Shown here: positions 8,228 through 17,600 of the stretch, piece by piece
Position numbering within the stretch: the first letter of the stretch is position 1
Layout: each line of letters opens with the position of its first letter
Source: Paenibacillus sp. PL2-23
GTDB taxonomy: Bacteria > Bacillota > Bacilli > Paenibacillales > Paenibacillaceae
DNA: 64,000 nucleotides
Direction of reading: 5' to 3'
NCBI RefSeq assembly: GCF_040834005.1
Contig: NZ_CP162129.1
Location: forward strand, 4,943,001 to 5,007,000
Notes under the pieces: model-generated
Told to the model about the DNA's origin: nothing
What the model saw: the letters and a program-made list of their open reading frames with translations, nothing else
The model's database searches: none
Translations under genes and position numbers: made by a program

Positions 8228-8838
8228 GTTGTTCTCCTATGCTCCGCCAGCTTCGCGTCGATGAGAGATAACACGTACTGGCGATCTGTCTCCTTATTTT
8301 CGAAGTCGATGCCATCCACGTTGATCTTCAGAAGGGGCGAAGCGCTGTATTGCTCGAAATATTCGGCATAATAATGATTCAGCCTCTCCCAATAGCCGCG
8401 TTCCACGATCTGCTCGTAGTCTCGGCCACGCTTCTGAATGCGCGCAATAGCACCGTCTACCGACAGCTCCAAGTATACCATCAGCCTCGGAGCCTTGCAG
8501 TGCTCGATCATATTCTCGAAAAGGTCCATATATAGCTTGAACTCCTCGGTCGACATGTCGCCGCTGTCATGAAGCATCCGGGCAAAAATCAGGTCCCCGT
8601 AAATCGAGCGATCCAATACCGCATGGTCGACCTTCGAGGCTTCCTTAATATGGCGGAACCGTTGATTTAAGAAAAAAATCTGGAGGCTGAAGCTGTAGCG
8701 CTCGCGGTCGTGATAAAATTTGTCCAGCAGCGGATTATCCACCACCGGCTCCTCAAAGGGCATAAGCCCTCTCTCCTTGACCAAAATATCCATGAGCGTG
8801 CTCTTGCCTGCCCCTACTACCGCATCAATAACGACCAT
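8209..8838 (-). CDS. Deoxynucleoside kinase (dNK/Dgk-Dck family)
   Basis: The enzyme phosphorylates deoxynucleosides for nucleotide salvage in the cytoplasm. The P-loop is DAVVGAGKST near the N-terminus, the catalytic LDRSIYGD (a DRS motif) lies mid-protein, and the LID region holds RIQKRGRDYE. About 209 residues is right for the family. The start at 8838 follows AGGAAGGAAG. An alternative ATG about 50 bases upstream follows GAGGTGAG and would add 17 residues. A start at 8925 is unlikely because it would fall inside the terminator of the upstream gene. Whether it prefers dG, dA or dC cannot be told. Confidence 0.88.
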   Translation of the reverse strand: MVVIDAVVGAGKSTLMDILVKERGLMPFEEPVVDNPLLDKFYHDRERYSFSLQIFFLNQRFRHIKEASKVDHAVLDRSIYGDLIFARMLHDSGDMSTEEFKLYMDLFENMIEHCKAPRLMVYLELSVDGAIARIQKRGRDYEQIVERGYWERLNHYYAEYFEQYSASPLLKINVDGIDFENKETDRQYVLSLIDAKLAEHRRTTCPGAN

Positions 8839-8923
8839 GTTCCATCTTCCTTCCTGCTGCAGTTTTCCAAGATGCTGAGAGAACAGCATATCGCTCACCT
8901 CGTTTGTTGTACAGCACATTACC

Positions 8924-8972
8924 AAAAAAACAGCCGCTTTGACTGACCCATCCGCGGATCCTCAAAGCGGCT
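8924..8972 (-). terminator. Terminator of the giant SLH protein gene
   Basis: AGCCGCTTTGA and TCAAAGCGGCT form a perfect 11-bp stem. On the minus strand it is followed by GTTTTTTTGG. It lies 14 bases after the stop codon of the SLH gene. Confidence 0.9.
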
Positions 8973-8985
8973 AGTGCACCCAGCC

Positions 8986-11900
8986 CTATATGAGGTTGGA
9001 CTGGATAAGCAGGCGTTGAATCATGACGGCAACCTCCGCACGGGTCACCCAATCATCCGGTGCCAGCAGCATATCGTTTCTACCCTTCACAATGCCCGCC
9101 TGTACGGTATTCGACGCAGCGCTCAACGCCCAATCGGACAGCTCTTTCACGTCGGCATATAATTGGATAGCTTCTTGATCTTCAGACTCGGCACGCAAAT
9201 TCGTAATACGCATAGCTCTGTCGAGAATGACCATTGCTTGTTCGCGCGTAATACGCTCATTCGGCTTGAAGGTGCCGTCTTCAAAACCAAGAATTAATCC
9301 ATATTGATGGGCAACAGTGATAACACCATTATACCAAGCATCTGACGCTACATCCGTAAAAATATCCTTTCCGTTCTCCAGCTTCATTCCCAAGCCCCGT
9401 ACAATGATTGCCGCAAATTCAGCACGGGTAATGGCATCCTCAGGTAGAAATATACCTTGATCCGTGCCCTCAATAATCATTCGCGAGCCCATGTCGTTGA
9501 CCGCAGCTTGCGACCAGTGCCGCTCGACGTCGCGGAACGTAATGGGGTTCCATATCAGCGCATAGTCGCTGTTAGTCAGACTGTTAATAACGGCTGCATA
9601 GCTTTCCCCTTCAACTGTTACTTGAGTAGGCACATGCCGGACCGACCCATCCTTCTCCACAACAATACCTGTTGTGATTCGTGCAGGATCAGTTCCTTCC
9701 GGTAGAATGATGGAACGTTCTACATAAGTGTCGAAGGTAGACACCTCAACAGAAACACCCTCGTACTCCGCCGTCATTTCGAATTGAAGCGGTGAAGCCT
9801 CCATCGAGAGCCCTTGTGCATCCAATACTTCAACCAAATGGTTCAGCGAAGCTTCTGGCAGAGCGGATACTTCAATCTGAATCTTAATTTCGTCTAATGA
9901 AGCGAAATTCCCCAATTGCTGGAATATGGCTTCCAAGTCGATTTGTCCGGGTTTTATCGAGTAGCTGCCTTTGTCGGTTCGAATCTCGAGAATGGCTTGA
10001 TGGTCCTCGATATCCTTGAACATTTGACCGTTCATTTCCACAATCACCGTATCCTGCTTGGATGTGAGCCCCAATTGAACACGGGCGTTCTCGCCTTCCT
10101 TGATCAAGCTGTCTTTCAATTTGTTCTGGTCAAATGTAACAGTCGTTACCGTCTGTCCTTGGACCGTCTTACTGGCAGCCCTTGCAAAATTCATATCTTT
10201 CCCGTTAACCAAACCTAAACCGACAGCAGCTGTTCCGTTATTAGAGGCACCGCCATCTATGACGATTGGAGCCCATGGAACAACAGTATTCGTTACATGA
10301 GAGGCAGCACTTGTGCCAGCCGCATTTTTGGCCTTGACGGTAAAGGAATAGCTAGTCCCGTTCATCAATCCCGTGACAACGATTGGACTTGCCGTTCCGG
10401 TCAGTACCAGATTGCCCGGCATCGTCACAACCTCGTACTCCGTAATAGGGCTGCCTCCGTTGTCGGAAGGAGGTGTGAACGTAACGGTGGCTTGACCGTT
10501 GCCCGCAACCGCGCTTACATCCGTTGGCACAGCTGGCACCGTCATTGGCACCGCTGAGACTTGATTGGAATAAGGGCTCTCCAGGCTGCCGTTAACGGAT
10601 TTAATCTCAAAATAATAGGTCGTACCATTCGTTAAGCCCTCAATTTCAACCTCTGTTACGGAAGCAAGCACACTTTCTACTTCTACGCCATGCGCTCCAG
10701 CAGTATCACTCTGATAGACCTTGTATGCGGTAGCGTGCGATACAGCGTTCCATTCCAGCGATACCTTCCCATTAGCACCGGATGATGTGAGAACCGGCGC
10801 TTCCGGCGTAGATAGAACGGTCAGCGCAGCCCCGTTCGATGTTGCGTCTGGCGTTGCAGCCCCCGTCACCACGGCACGGTACATATAGCCGTTCATCGCG
10901 GATGTAGCGCCCGTAATGCTCAGTGTGGATGTTGTTGCGCCGCTATATAGCGCTCCGTTTGTGATGTTTGTGTAACCCGAACCCGTATTTACTTGCCACT
11001 GGTAGTCCATTGCGTAACTCGCCGTTACCGTGAACGTCGTATTCTCTCCTGCCACAATCGTCGAGTTGCTAGGGTGCGACGTTATCGCTGGCGGCGAATT
11101 CACCGTCAACGCAGCCCCGTTCGATGTTGCGTCTGGCGTTGCAGCCCCCGTCACCACGGCACGGTACATATAGCCGTTCATCGCGGATGTAGCGCCCGTA
11201 ATGCTCAGTGTGGATGTTGTTGCGCCGCTATATAGCGCTCCGTTTGTGATGTTTGTGTAACCCGAACCCGTATTTACTTGCCACTGGTAGTCCATTGCGT
11301 AACTCGCCGTTACCGTGAACGTCGTATTCTCTCCTGCCACAATCGTCGAGTTGCTAGGGTGCGACGTTATCGCTGGCGGCGAATTCACCGTCAACGCAGC
11401 TTCGTTCGATGTTGCGTCTGGCGTTGCAGCCCCCGTCACCACGGCACGGTACATATAGCCGTTCATGGCGGACGTGGCACCCGTTATGGTCAACGTGGAC
11501 GTTGTTGCGCCGCTATATGGCGCGCCGTTTGTGATGTTCGTGTAGCCCGAGCCCGTATTTACTTGCCACTGGTAGCCCGTTGCATAACTCGCCGTTACCG
11601 TGAACGTCGTGTTCTCTCCTGCCGCTATGGCCGAGTTGCTAGGGTGCGACGTTATCGCTGGCGGCGAATTCACCGTCAGTGCTGCTCCGTTCGATGTTGC
11701 CTCTGGCGTAGCAGCCCCCGTCACCACCGCACGGTACATATAACCGTTCATGGCGGATGTAGCGCCCGTAATCGTCAGCGTGGTCGTTGTTGCGCCGCTA
11801 TATGGCGCTCCGTTTGTGATGTTTGTGTAACCCGAGCCCGTGTCCACTTGCCACTGATAGCCCGTTGCATAACTCGCCGTTACCGTGAACGTCGTATTCT

Positions 11901-13644
11901 CTCCTGCCGCAATCGTCGAGTTGCTTGGGTGCGACGTTATCGCTGGCGGCGAATTCACCGTCAGAACAGCTCCGTTCGATGTTGCGTCTGGCGTTGCAGC
12001 CCCCGTCACCACGGCACGGTACATATAGCCGTTCATCGCGGACGTGGCACCCGTTATGGTCAACGTGGACGTTGTTGCGCCGCTATATGGCGCTCCGTTC
12101 GTGATGTTCGTGTAGCCCGAGCCCGTATTTACTTGCCACTGGTAGCTCGTTGCGTAACTCGCCGTTACCGTGAACGTCGTGTTCTCCCCTACCGCTATCG
12201 TCGAGTTACTTGGATGTGACGTTATCGCTGGCGGCGAATTCACCGTCAGTGTAGCTCCGTTCGACGTTGCGTCTGGCGTTGCAGCCCCCGTCACCACGGC
12301 GCGGTACATATAGCCGTTCATGGCGGACGTGGCACCCGTTATGGTCAACGTGGACGTTGTTGCGCCGCTATATGGCGCGCCATTTGTGATGTTCGTGTAG
12401 CCCGAACCTGTGTCCACTTGCCACTGATAGCCCGTTGCGTAACTCGCCGTTACCGTGAACGTCGTGTTCTCCCCTGCCGCTATGGCCGAGTTGCTTGGAT
12501 GTGCATCAATATGCGGTGCCAAAGCTTCACTGGCAACGGCTAATAAGTTATCGATGCCAATAGCACCACTGAGCGTGTAGCTATCATTCGGCAGAATCCT
12601 GAAGGCATCAATTCCGATAAAATGACTATTACTCGAAACATCAAAGGATGTTAAGGTCACATTTGGATTCGAAGCATTAGAAATCGTCTGCGATAATATT
12701 GCGCCCGGTACCGGATTCCCATTCCGGTAGCCTATCAACTCCACAGGTGCGCTGCCCGCTTCATTAACACCATCAATCGTAATATCAACCACATAAAGAT
12801 TAAATGCTCTTCCGTCATGTCTGGATACATCAACATGCGTCAAATTGGTTACACCATTCTGCGAACTGGCGTATAACAGGGGCGTTTCAGCTGTGAACGG
12901 TTCAATGCCGATATCTACATCCTCAGCATCGTTCGATGAGTAAACAGTGAAGTCATACCCCTTAATATCTAATGCCGTTAAACCCTGATCTGCAGCTTTC
13001 GGAGCGCCGTTCACCAAGCTCACATAGGTTCCGCTGTAATAGGAGTCAAACGTTACAACCGGTTTGCCAATCTCTATATTGTTAATGGCAATCCACATCT
13101 CTTGATTTGCTTGGGGCGCTATACGTATTTCATCTACATTTTCAAAAAAAGACGACGTTAATCCGTTACTCTTATTAAACGTATTCTGCCAGCCGTTTTG
13201 AGTCGTATCTAGTTGCACGGTGCCTGTTGGCGCCCCATTATCGTAGCCGGTTACTTGAATGGCACTGCCGCCATAATCACTAATAAAAATAGATCGAAAA
13301 TCAAAGTTGATCGCGGGGTCTGCACTTTTTATCGCAATTAAATTGGAAGACGCACTATTAAGATAGCTTGCAGCTATTCCAGACGCTGGAGCATAGGGTG
13401 TTTCGTAGCTCCAATTGTAACCATCGCCGCTCGTGATTTGCAGTGTTATCCCTGGAATCGCAGTCGAACCGCCTTGACCGGCTGTGACCGTAGATCCTGC
13501 AAAATCGTAATCATGCGTGAAGCTCACCAGGTCTGACGCTGGAGCGGCTTGAACGGAATAGTGAGGCCAATAGGTACTGATTAGAAGCATAGTCAACATG
13601 ATGGATAACGACTTGCGCCAATACGGCTTTTTATTACGTTTCAT
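8986..13644 (-). CDS. Giant S-layer-homology surface protein with Ig-like repeats
   Basis: The 1552-residue exported protein has a signal peptide of about 34 residues ending VQAAP. It continues with about 350 residues of beta-sandwich-like sequence, then six 95-residue Ig-like repeats (motifs ENTTFTVTASYA, YQWQV, GSGYTNI, GYMYRAVVTG). Two fibronectin type III modules and a roughly 250-residue linker domain follow. The last 190 residues are three SLH motifs (FRDVERHWSQAAVNDM, FTDVASDAWY, YADVKELSDWAL) with ITRAEFA-type cores. SLH motifs bind pyruvylated cell-wall polymer, so the protein should stand on the cell surface; adhesion or glycan binding is likely. A GGAGG site precedes the ATG. It is monocistronic with a strong terminator. 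Confidence 0.92.
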   Translation of the reverse strand: MKRNKKPYWRKSLSIMLTMLLISTYWPHYSVQAAPASDLVSFTHDYDFAGSTVTAGQGGSTAIPGITLQITSGDGYNWSYETPYAPASGIAASYLNSASSNLIAIKSADPAINFDFRSIFISDYGGSAIQVTGYDNGAPTGTVQLDTTQNGWQNTFNKSNGLTSSFFENVDEIRIAPQANQEMWIAINNIEIGKPVVTFDSYYSGTYVSLVNGAPKAADQGLTALDIKGYDFTVYSSNDAEDVDIGIEPFTAETPLLYASSQNGVTNLTHVDVSRHDGRAFNLYVVDITIDGVNEAGSAPVELIGYRNGNPVPGAILSQTISNASNPNVTLTSFDVSSNSHFIGIDAFRILPNDSYTLSGAIGIDNLLAVASEALAPHIDAHPSNSAIAAGENTTFTVTASYATGYQWQVDTGSGYTNITNGAPYSGATTSTLTITGATSAMNGYMYRAVVTGAATPDATSNGATLTVNSPPAITSHPSNSTIAVGENTTFTVTASYATSYQWQVNTGSGYTNITNGAPYSGATTSTLTITGATSAMNGYMYRAVVTGAATPDATSNGAVLTVNSPPAITSHPSNSTIAAGENTTFTVTASYATGYQWQVDTGSGYTNITNGAPYSGATTTTLTITGATSAMNGYMYRAVVTGAATPEATSNGAALTVNSPPAITSHPSNSAIAAGENTTFTVTASYATGYQWQVNTGSGYTNITNGAPYSGATTSTLTITGATSAMNGYMYRAVVTGAATPDATSNEAALTVNSPPAITSHPSNSTIVAGENTTFTVTASYAMDYQWQVNTGSGYTNITNGALYSGATTSTLSITGATSAMNGYMYRAVVTGAATPDATSNGAALTVNSPPAITSHPSNSTIVAGENTTFTVTASYAMDYQWQVNTGSGYTNITNGALYSGATTSTLSITGATSAMNGYMYRAVVTGAATPDATSNGAALTVLSTPEAPVLTSSGANGKVSLEWNAVSHATAYKVYQSDTAGAHGVEVESVLASVTEVEIEGLTNGTTYYFEIKSVNGSLESPYSNQVSAVPMTVPAVPTDVSAVAGNGQATVTFTPPSDNGGSPITEYEVVTMPGNLVLTGTASPIVVTGLMNGTSYSFTVKAKNAAGTSAASHVTNTVVPWAPIVIDGGASNNGTAAVGLGLVNGKDMNFARAASKTVQGQTVTTVTFDQNKLKDSLIKEGENARVQLGLTSKQDTVIVEMNGQMFKDIEDHQAILEIRTDKGSYSIKPGQIDLEAIFQQLGNFASLDEIKIQIEVSALPEASLNHLVEVLDAQGLSMEASPLQFEMTAEYEGVSVEVSTFDTYVERSIILPEGTDPARITTGIVVEKDGSVRHVPTQVTVEGESYAAVINSLTNSDYALIWNPITFRDVERHWSQAAVNDMGSRMIIEGTDQGIFLPEDAITRAEFAAIIVRGLGMKLENGKDIFTDVASDAWYNGVITVAHQYGLILGFEDGTFKPNERITREQAMVILDRAMRITNLRAESEDQEAIQLYADVKELSDWALSAASNTVQAGIVKGRNDMLLAPDDWVTRAEVAVMIQRLLIQSNLI
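10815..12510. repeat. Six tandem 285-bp repeats inside the SLH gene
   Basis: Each unit encodes one 95-residue Ig-like module. The two C-terminal units (about 10816-11385 on the plus strand) are nearly identical in DNA. The others differ mostly at scattered silent sites. This implies repeated recombination and copy-number change in the surface protein. Confidence 0.9.
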
Positions 13645-13726
13645 GGGATGACAACCTCCACTGTCGATTCATTTACCTCATAAATTCGACAGAATAAGCC
13701 AAGTTACCTCTCTCCTCTTCGGAAAA

Positions 13727-14098
13727 CTATTTAGCACCTGCAAGAAACCGCAGCAGAAGCGACCTTGCCTCTTCGAAGCTCCTGTATTCGCGATAAAATT
13801 GTTGATACGTCGTTATCCTTCCCTCTAAAAACTGATATTGTGGGAACATTTCGAAGAAGGAATACTTCAACATGTTCTGTTGACTCCTTGGAATTTTGAA
13901 CAAGCTCCCCGTTAATACGTAGCTTCGAGACCCCGCTATGTTCATGCAATAGGTATTAAAATCGGCAATCAAGGAACTTTCATCTTCTTGCAGGTTTTGA
14001 AAATTGGTTTGAAAATCCTCCAGTAATTGATGGATATCCCCATATGGAAACGGATGGTCCAATTCAATACTCCCGAGCTTTTCAACTAGACTATTCAT
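13727..14098 (-). CDS. Small unknown protein, possibly YxiJ-like
   Basis: The 123-residue product has a start of the form GSIELDHPFPYGDIHQLLED, which recalls the YxiJ-like family of small Bacillus proteins linked with polymorphic-toxin immunity loci. The link is a weak memory-based guess. The rest is helical and aromatic, without a signal peptide or membrane helix. AGGAG precedes the ATG. It follows csaA by 29 bases and may be in the same transcript. No toxin gene is next to it. Confidence 0.6.
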   Translation of the reverse strand: MNSLVEKLGSIELDHPFPYGDIHQLLEDFQTNFQNLQEDESSLIADFNTYCMNIAGSRSYVLTGSLFKIPRSQQNMLKYSFFEMFPQYQFLEGRITTYQQFYREYRSFEEARSLLLRFLAGAK

Positions 14099-14127
14099 AT
14101 TGTATCTCCTCTATTATTTAGCCCCTC

Positions 14128-14484
14128 TTATGCAATAGGAGTTCCATTGGCAACTGGGGCATCAGGCCTTAATAACACCACATCTCCTTCCTGTGGAGTT
14201 CCGCCTAAGACCAGTACCTCGGATTTAAACCCTGCTATTCGTCTGGGCGGAAAATTAACAATACACACCACCTGTCGCCCAATCAGCTGCTCCGGAGTAT
14301 ATCTATAGGTGATCTGGGCAGAGGATGGCTTAATTCCGAGTTCGCCCAAATCAATCATAAGCTTAATCGCGGGCTTCCTCGCTTCCGGGAATGGCATTGC
14401 CTCTATTATGGTGCCAACGCGCAGGTCCAATGCCAAAAAGTTATCCAAATGCGCAAATGTGTGGCCGCTAGAGCTCTGTTCCAT
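14128..14484 (-). CDS. csaA: CsaA-type chaperone, tRNA-binding OB-fold protein
   Basis: The 118-residue product is one EMAP/tRNA-binding domain. It contains LDLRVGTIIEAMPFPEARKPAIKL, the middle motif SSAQITYRYTPEQLIGRQV, and the C-terminal stretch VVCIVNFPPRRIAGFKSEVLVLG. This matches CsaA along its full length. CsaA is a dimeric cytosolic protein reported to bind SecA and preproteins and to help export. The start at 14484 follows CAGGAGGG; the upstream in-frame ATG does not have a ribosome site. It lies downstream of a very large secreted-enzyme gene but is separated from it by a terminator hairpin. Confidence 0.9.
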   Translation of the reverse strand: MEQSSSGHTFAHLDNFLALDLRVGTIIEAMPFPEARKPAIKLMIDLGELGIKPSSAQITYRYTPEQLIGRQVVCIVNFPPRRIAGFKSEVLVLGGTPQEGDVVLLRPDAPVANGTPIA

Positions 14485-14512
14485 TTCAATCCCTCCTGAA
14501 CTAAAATAACCC

Positions 14513-14561
14513 CTTTCGTCCCCAGTCAACAATAAAGCTCTGTTGGCTGGAGGGACGAAAG
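14513..14561 (-). terminator. Hairpin terminator after the GH30-SLH gene
   Basis: CTTTCGTCCC pairs with GGGACGAAAG, and inside it AGTCAACA pairs with TGTTGGCT. On the minus strand it is followed by GGGGTTATTTT. The stem resembles the one after ddh at 31075-31139. It separates the enzyme gene from csaA. Confidence 0.7.
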
Positions 14562-14661
14562 AGGAACATCTTTTGGCAACACCCTAATTTGCAGAAAATT
14601 GTGATTCTAAGTCATGAGGTGAAGATTTCCTATACAATCTTCTGAATAGCAATTTCCAACA

Positions 14662-17600
14662 CTATAGTTGCCATAACACTGATACAACTTGTGCACTTTC
14701 CGCGCGTGTTACCTCAGCCTGTGGAGCAAACAGGTTATGCCCGCGGCCTTGAATAAAGCCAAGCTCAGCTGCAAGACTAACTGCATCACGAGCCCATGTA
14801 TGCACAGAAGCAAAATCGGCAAAGCCTGCTTCAGTGGAAGCTGTGACCATCTTTCCAGCTTTAACCTCATAAGCTTTGACAAGCATCATCGCCATTTCTT
14901 CACGTGTAATGTATGCGTTCGGCGAAAATCTATCCGCACTGTAACCCGATACGATACCCGCTTCATAGGCTGCTGCAATTGCTTCTGCATACCACTCAGA
15001 AGTGTCTACGTCATTAAAACTCACTTTTTGCGCTGCCTCTAAACCGAGAACTCTCACAAGTAATGCCGTAAACTCTGCTCTTGTTATGGACTGCTTCGGT
15101 GCAAATTCCGTTTCACTTTTACCTGCAACAATATGCTTCGCCGCCATAAGTTTAATCACATCATGAGCCCAGTACTTCACATTGACATCTTCGAAAGTCT
15201 TGTCGTATTCAAGCACCGCATATTTACTAAAGTGTGTGACTTCTGTTGTCATGACGCCATTGTACAGCTGACCTCCAACATATGCAAGGCTTCCGTCATC
15301 CGCAACATAATAGATGCCTAATAGATCAGGATCTGCTTCACTGTTAACAGCCAGTCTGATTTTGATCGGTTGTATGAACGCAATCAATTTCAATTCCTTA
15401 CCGTCTTTCGTCAGCAAGCATAAGTTAAATTCGTAGATTTCACCAGCCGCTTTAACGTTCGCTTTATATTTGGACTTCGCTTGAGCCATAAGACGTTTGG
15501 TTTGTTCCGTATCAACCAAGTCCATGCTGAAAGCTATTTGTGCATCTCGTAGTGGCTCCGTTTTCCCAAGAGCCTTTAGCGCTTCTAATACCTCTGCAGG
15601 AATTTCTATTTGTGCGTTTTCTGCCGATAGGCTCAAAGCATTTTTGCCGTCGATTGCCGTTGCATTCGCTGGAAGCAACACCCGCTTTTTGCCTTTTGCA
15701 ATCGTTACTGCAATTTTCCCATCCTTAGCCACAGGATTACTAATCACTTGTTTATCTTCCTCAACAATAACAACCGGAGCATATCCATTAGGATCTGCTG
15801 GTGAAGAGAGCACCATCTCCTCAACCTGCTGGACATACATATGGTCAATAATTACACCGCCTTCACGAGTAACAACGGTTATAGAATCACTCTGAATGCC
15901 GTTACTGACTTTGATAGAGTATGTTCCGCTTGGTACATTAAAGTAGTAATACACATAATCGTTAACGATATTCCCCTGATCATCTTTGAGATCCATGACA
16001 CCATATATCGTTTCTGCTTCAGTACCGTACGATACAGAATAGAGAATAACCCCTTCTTCATCAGCGAGCTCCACAACAGTATTAGCCTTTTCGTTACCAT
16101 TCAGCTTCACCCCTCCATATAGGTGATAAGTCGTTGGCAATTCCGGCTCTACAATCTCTTCAGGTGCAGCAATTAATTGCACATCGTCAAACCCGGTCCA
16201 ATTGCCGCCTGTCGCGTCGGAATAGAGCGCAACTTCAACTTTACCTGTTGTCACTTCGAAAGGCTCGCTGACAAAGAGCGTCCATTCGGAAGAGGATGCA
16301 CTTAACAAATCTATATGCTGCTCGACACCTCCATGCTGCTTGACTTCCAAGCGAAGAGCATTCTGACCGCCGCCTGTTCGTACCCAAACAGATGCTTGGT
16401 ACTTACCGTTCTCAAGTTCAATAGTACGATAAGTGGTCTGCATATAATCCGTACTGCCCCAATGTGTAAGCTTGTATGTTCCTGTACGAGGATCTCCATC
16501 ATCCACGTACTGAGCATTGCCGCTATTATCCCAGCCGCTCCATCCTGTCAGATCACCAAGCTCAAAGCCCGCGTTTTCAAATGCCACCACTTCATTGGGA
16601 ACCAATGTTAAGATAGCTGATTTCATCGATTCGTTACCGTCTGTATCTACAGCACTGACGGCAAAATCATAAGCTTGACCATTTTCTAATCCTGTAACGT
16701 TATAGGTTCGGCTGGTAAGCTCTTGAAGGAACACGCCATCCTGATACACTCTATATGCTGCAAAATCATGTTCAGAGTTAGCTGCCCACTGTAGCGAGGC
16801 TTGACCTTCGCCGCCGACCCCGATTAATGCAGTTGGAGCATGAGGTGCATAGCTGTAAATCTCAAAATCATCAATTGCAGCCCAATTGCCAGCCTTCGCA
16901 TCTGAGAACACTGCGATCTCCATCTGACCGTTAGTTACTTGAACGTGATTAATAGAGAACGGCGTCCACTTGCCGCCGTCAGCTGACCTTAAATCCTTCT
17001 TCAACTGCTCGCCGCCATAATTTTTCACTTCCAGCTGGAATGTATTTTGCCCGCCGCCTGTTCTTACCCACACTTGCACTTTATAAGTCCCATTCGGCAC
17101 CTGCAAGGTACGATAAGTCGATTGCAAGTAATCTTCTGGTCCCCAGTGCGTGAGCTTGTATGCCCCTCTAGGACTGTCATTATCGACAAAGTTGGCGGCA
17201 GGCTGCTCTCCCGGGTGCCACTCATTCCATCCTTCGAGAGTACCAGACTCGAAATCTAAATTCTCGAATGCAAGCTTAATGCCCGATGCATTTGGGGCTG
17301 CACTCACTGTACTGCTGTGAGGCGATTCATTGCCATACTTATCAACTGCTGTGATAGTGAACTCATAACTCAACCCCGGTGTCAATCCAGAAGCGGTATA
17401 CTGGGTCTGCGTTACCGGGTCGACGGAAGCAAGACGCTCCCCATTGCGATAAATATTGTATTTCAGAAAATCACTTTCTAAGCTATGTTCCCATACAAGC
17501 TCCACACTTTCGATGCCTGCCACAGCCTGAAGCTGTGTTGGCGCTGCAGGTGCCGTCAGATCATGGCCAGATGCAGTAACGATGTGAGCTGAAGGCGAAA

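Noticed and set aside
11278..12219. 313-codon plus-strand frame rich in Arg and Cys
   Set aside because: It is the antisense shadow of the Ig-like repeats in the SLH gene, and its periodicity comes from the 285-bp units.
14513..14561. T-box riboswitch suggested by the GGGACGAAAG stem
   Set aside because: There is no specifier loop or T-box bulge sequence and no aminoacyl-tRNA synthetase or amino-acid gene follows; it lies at a gene end.
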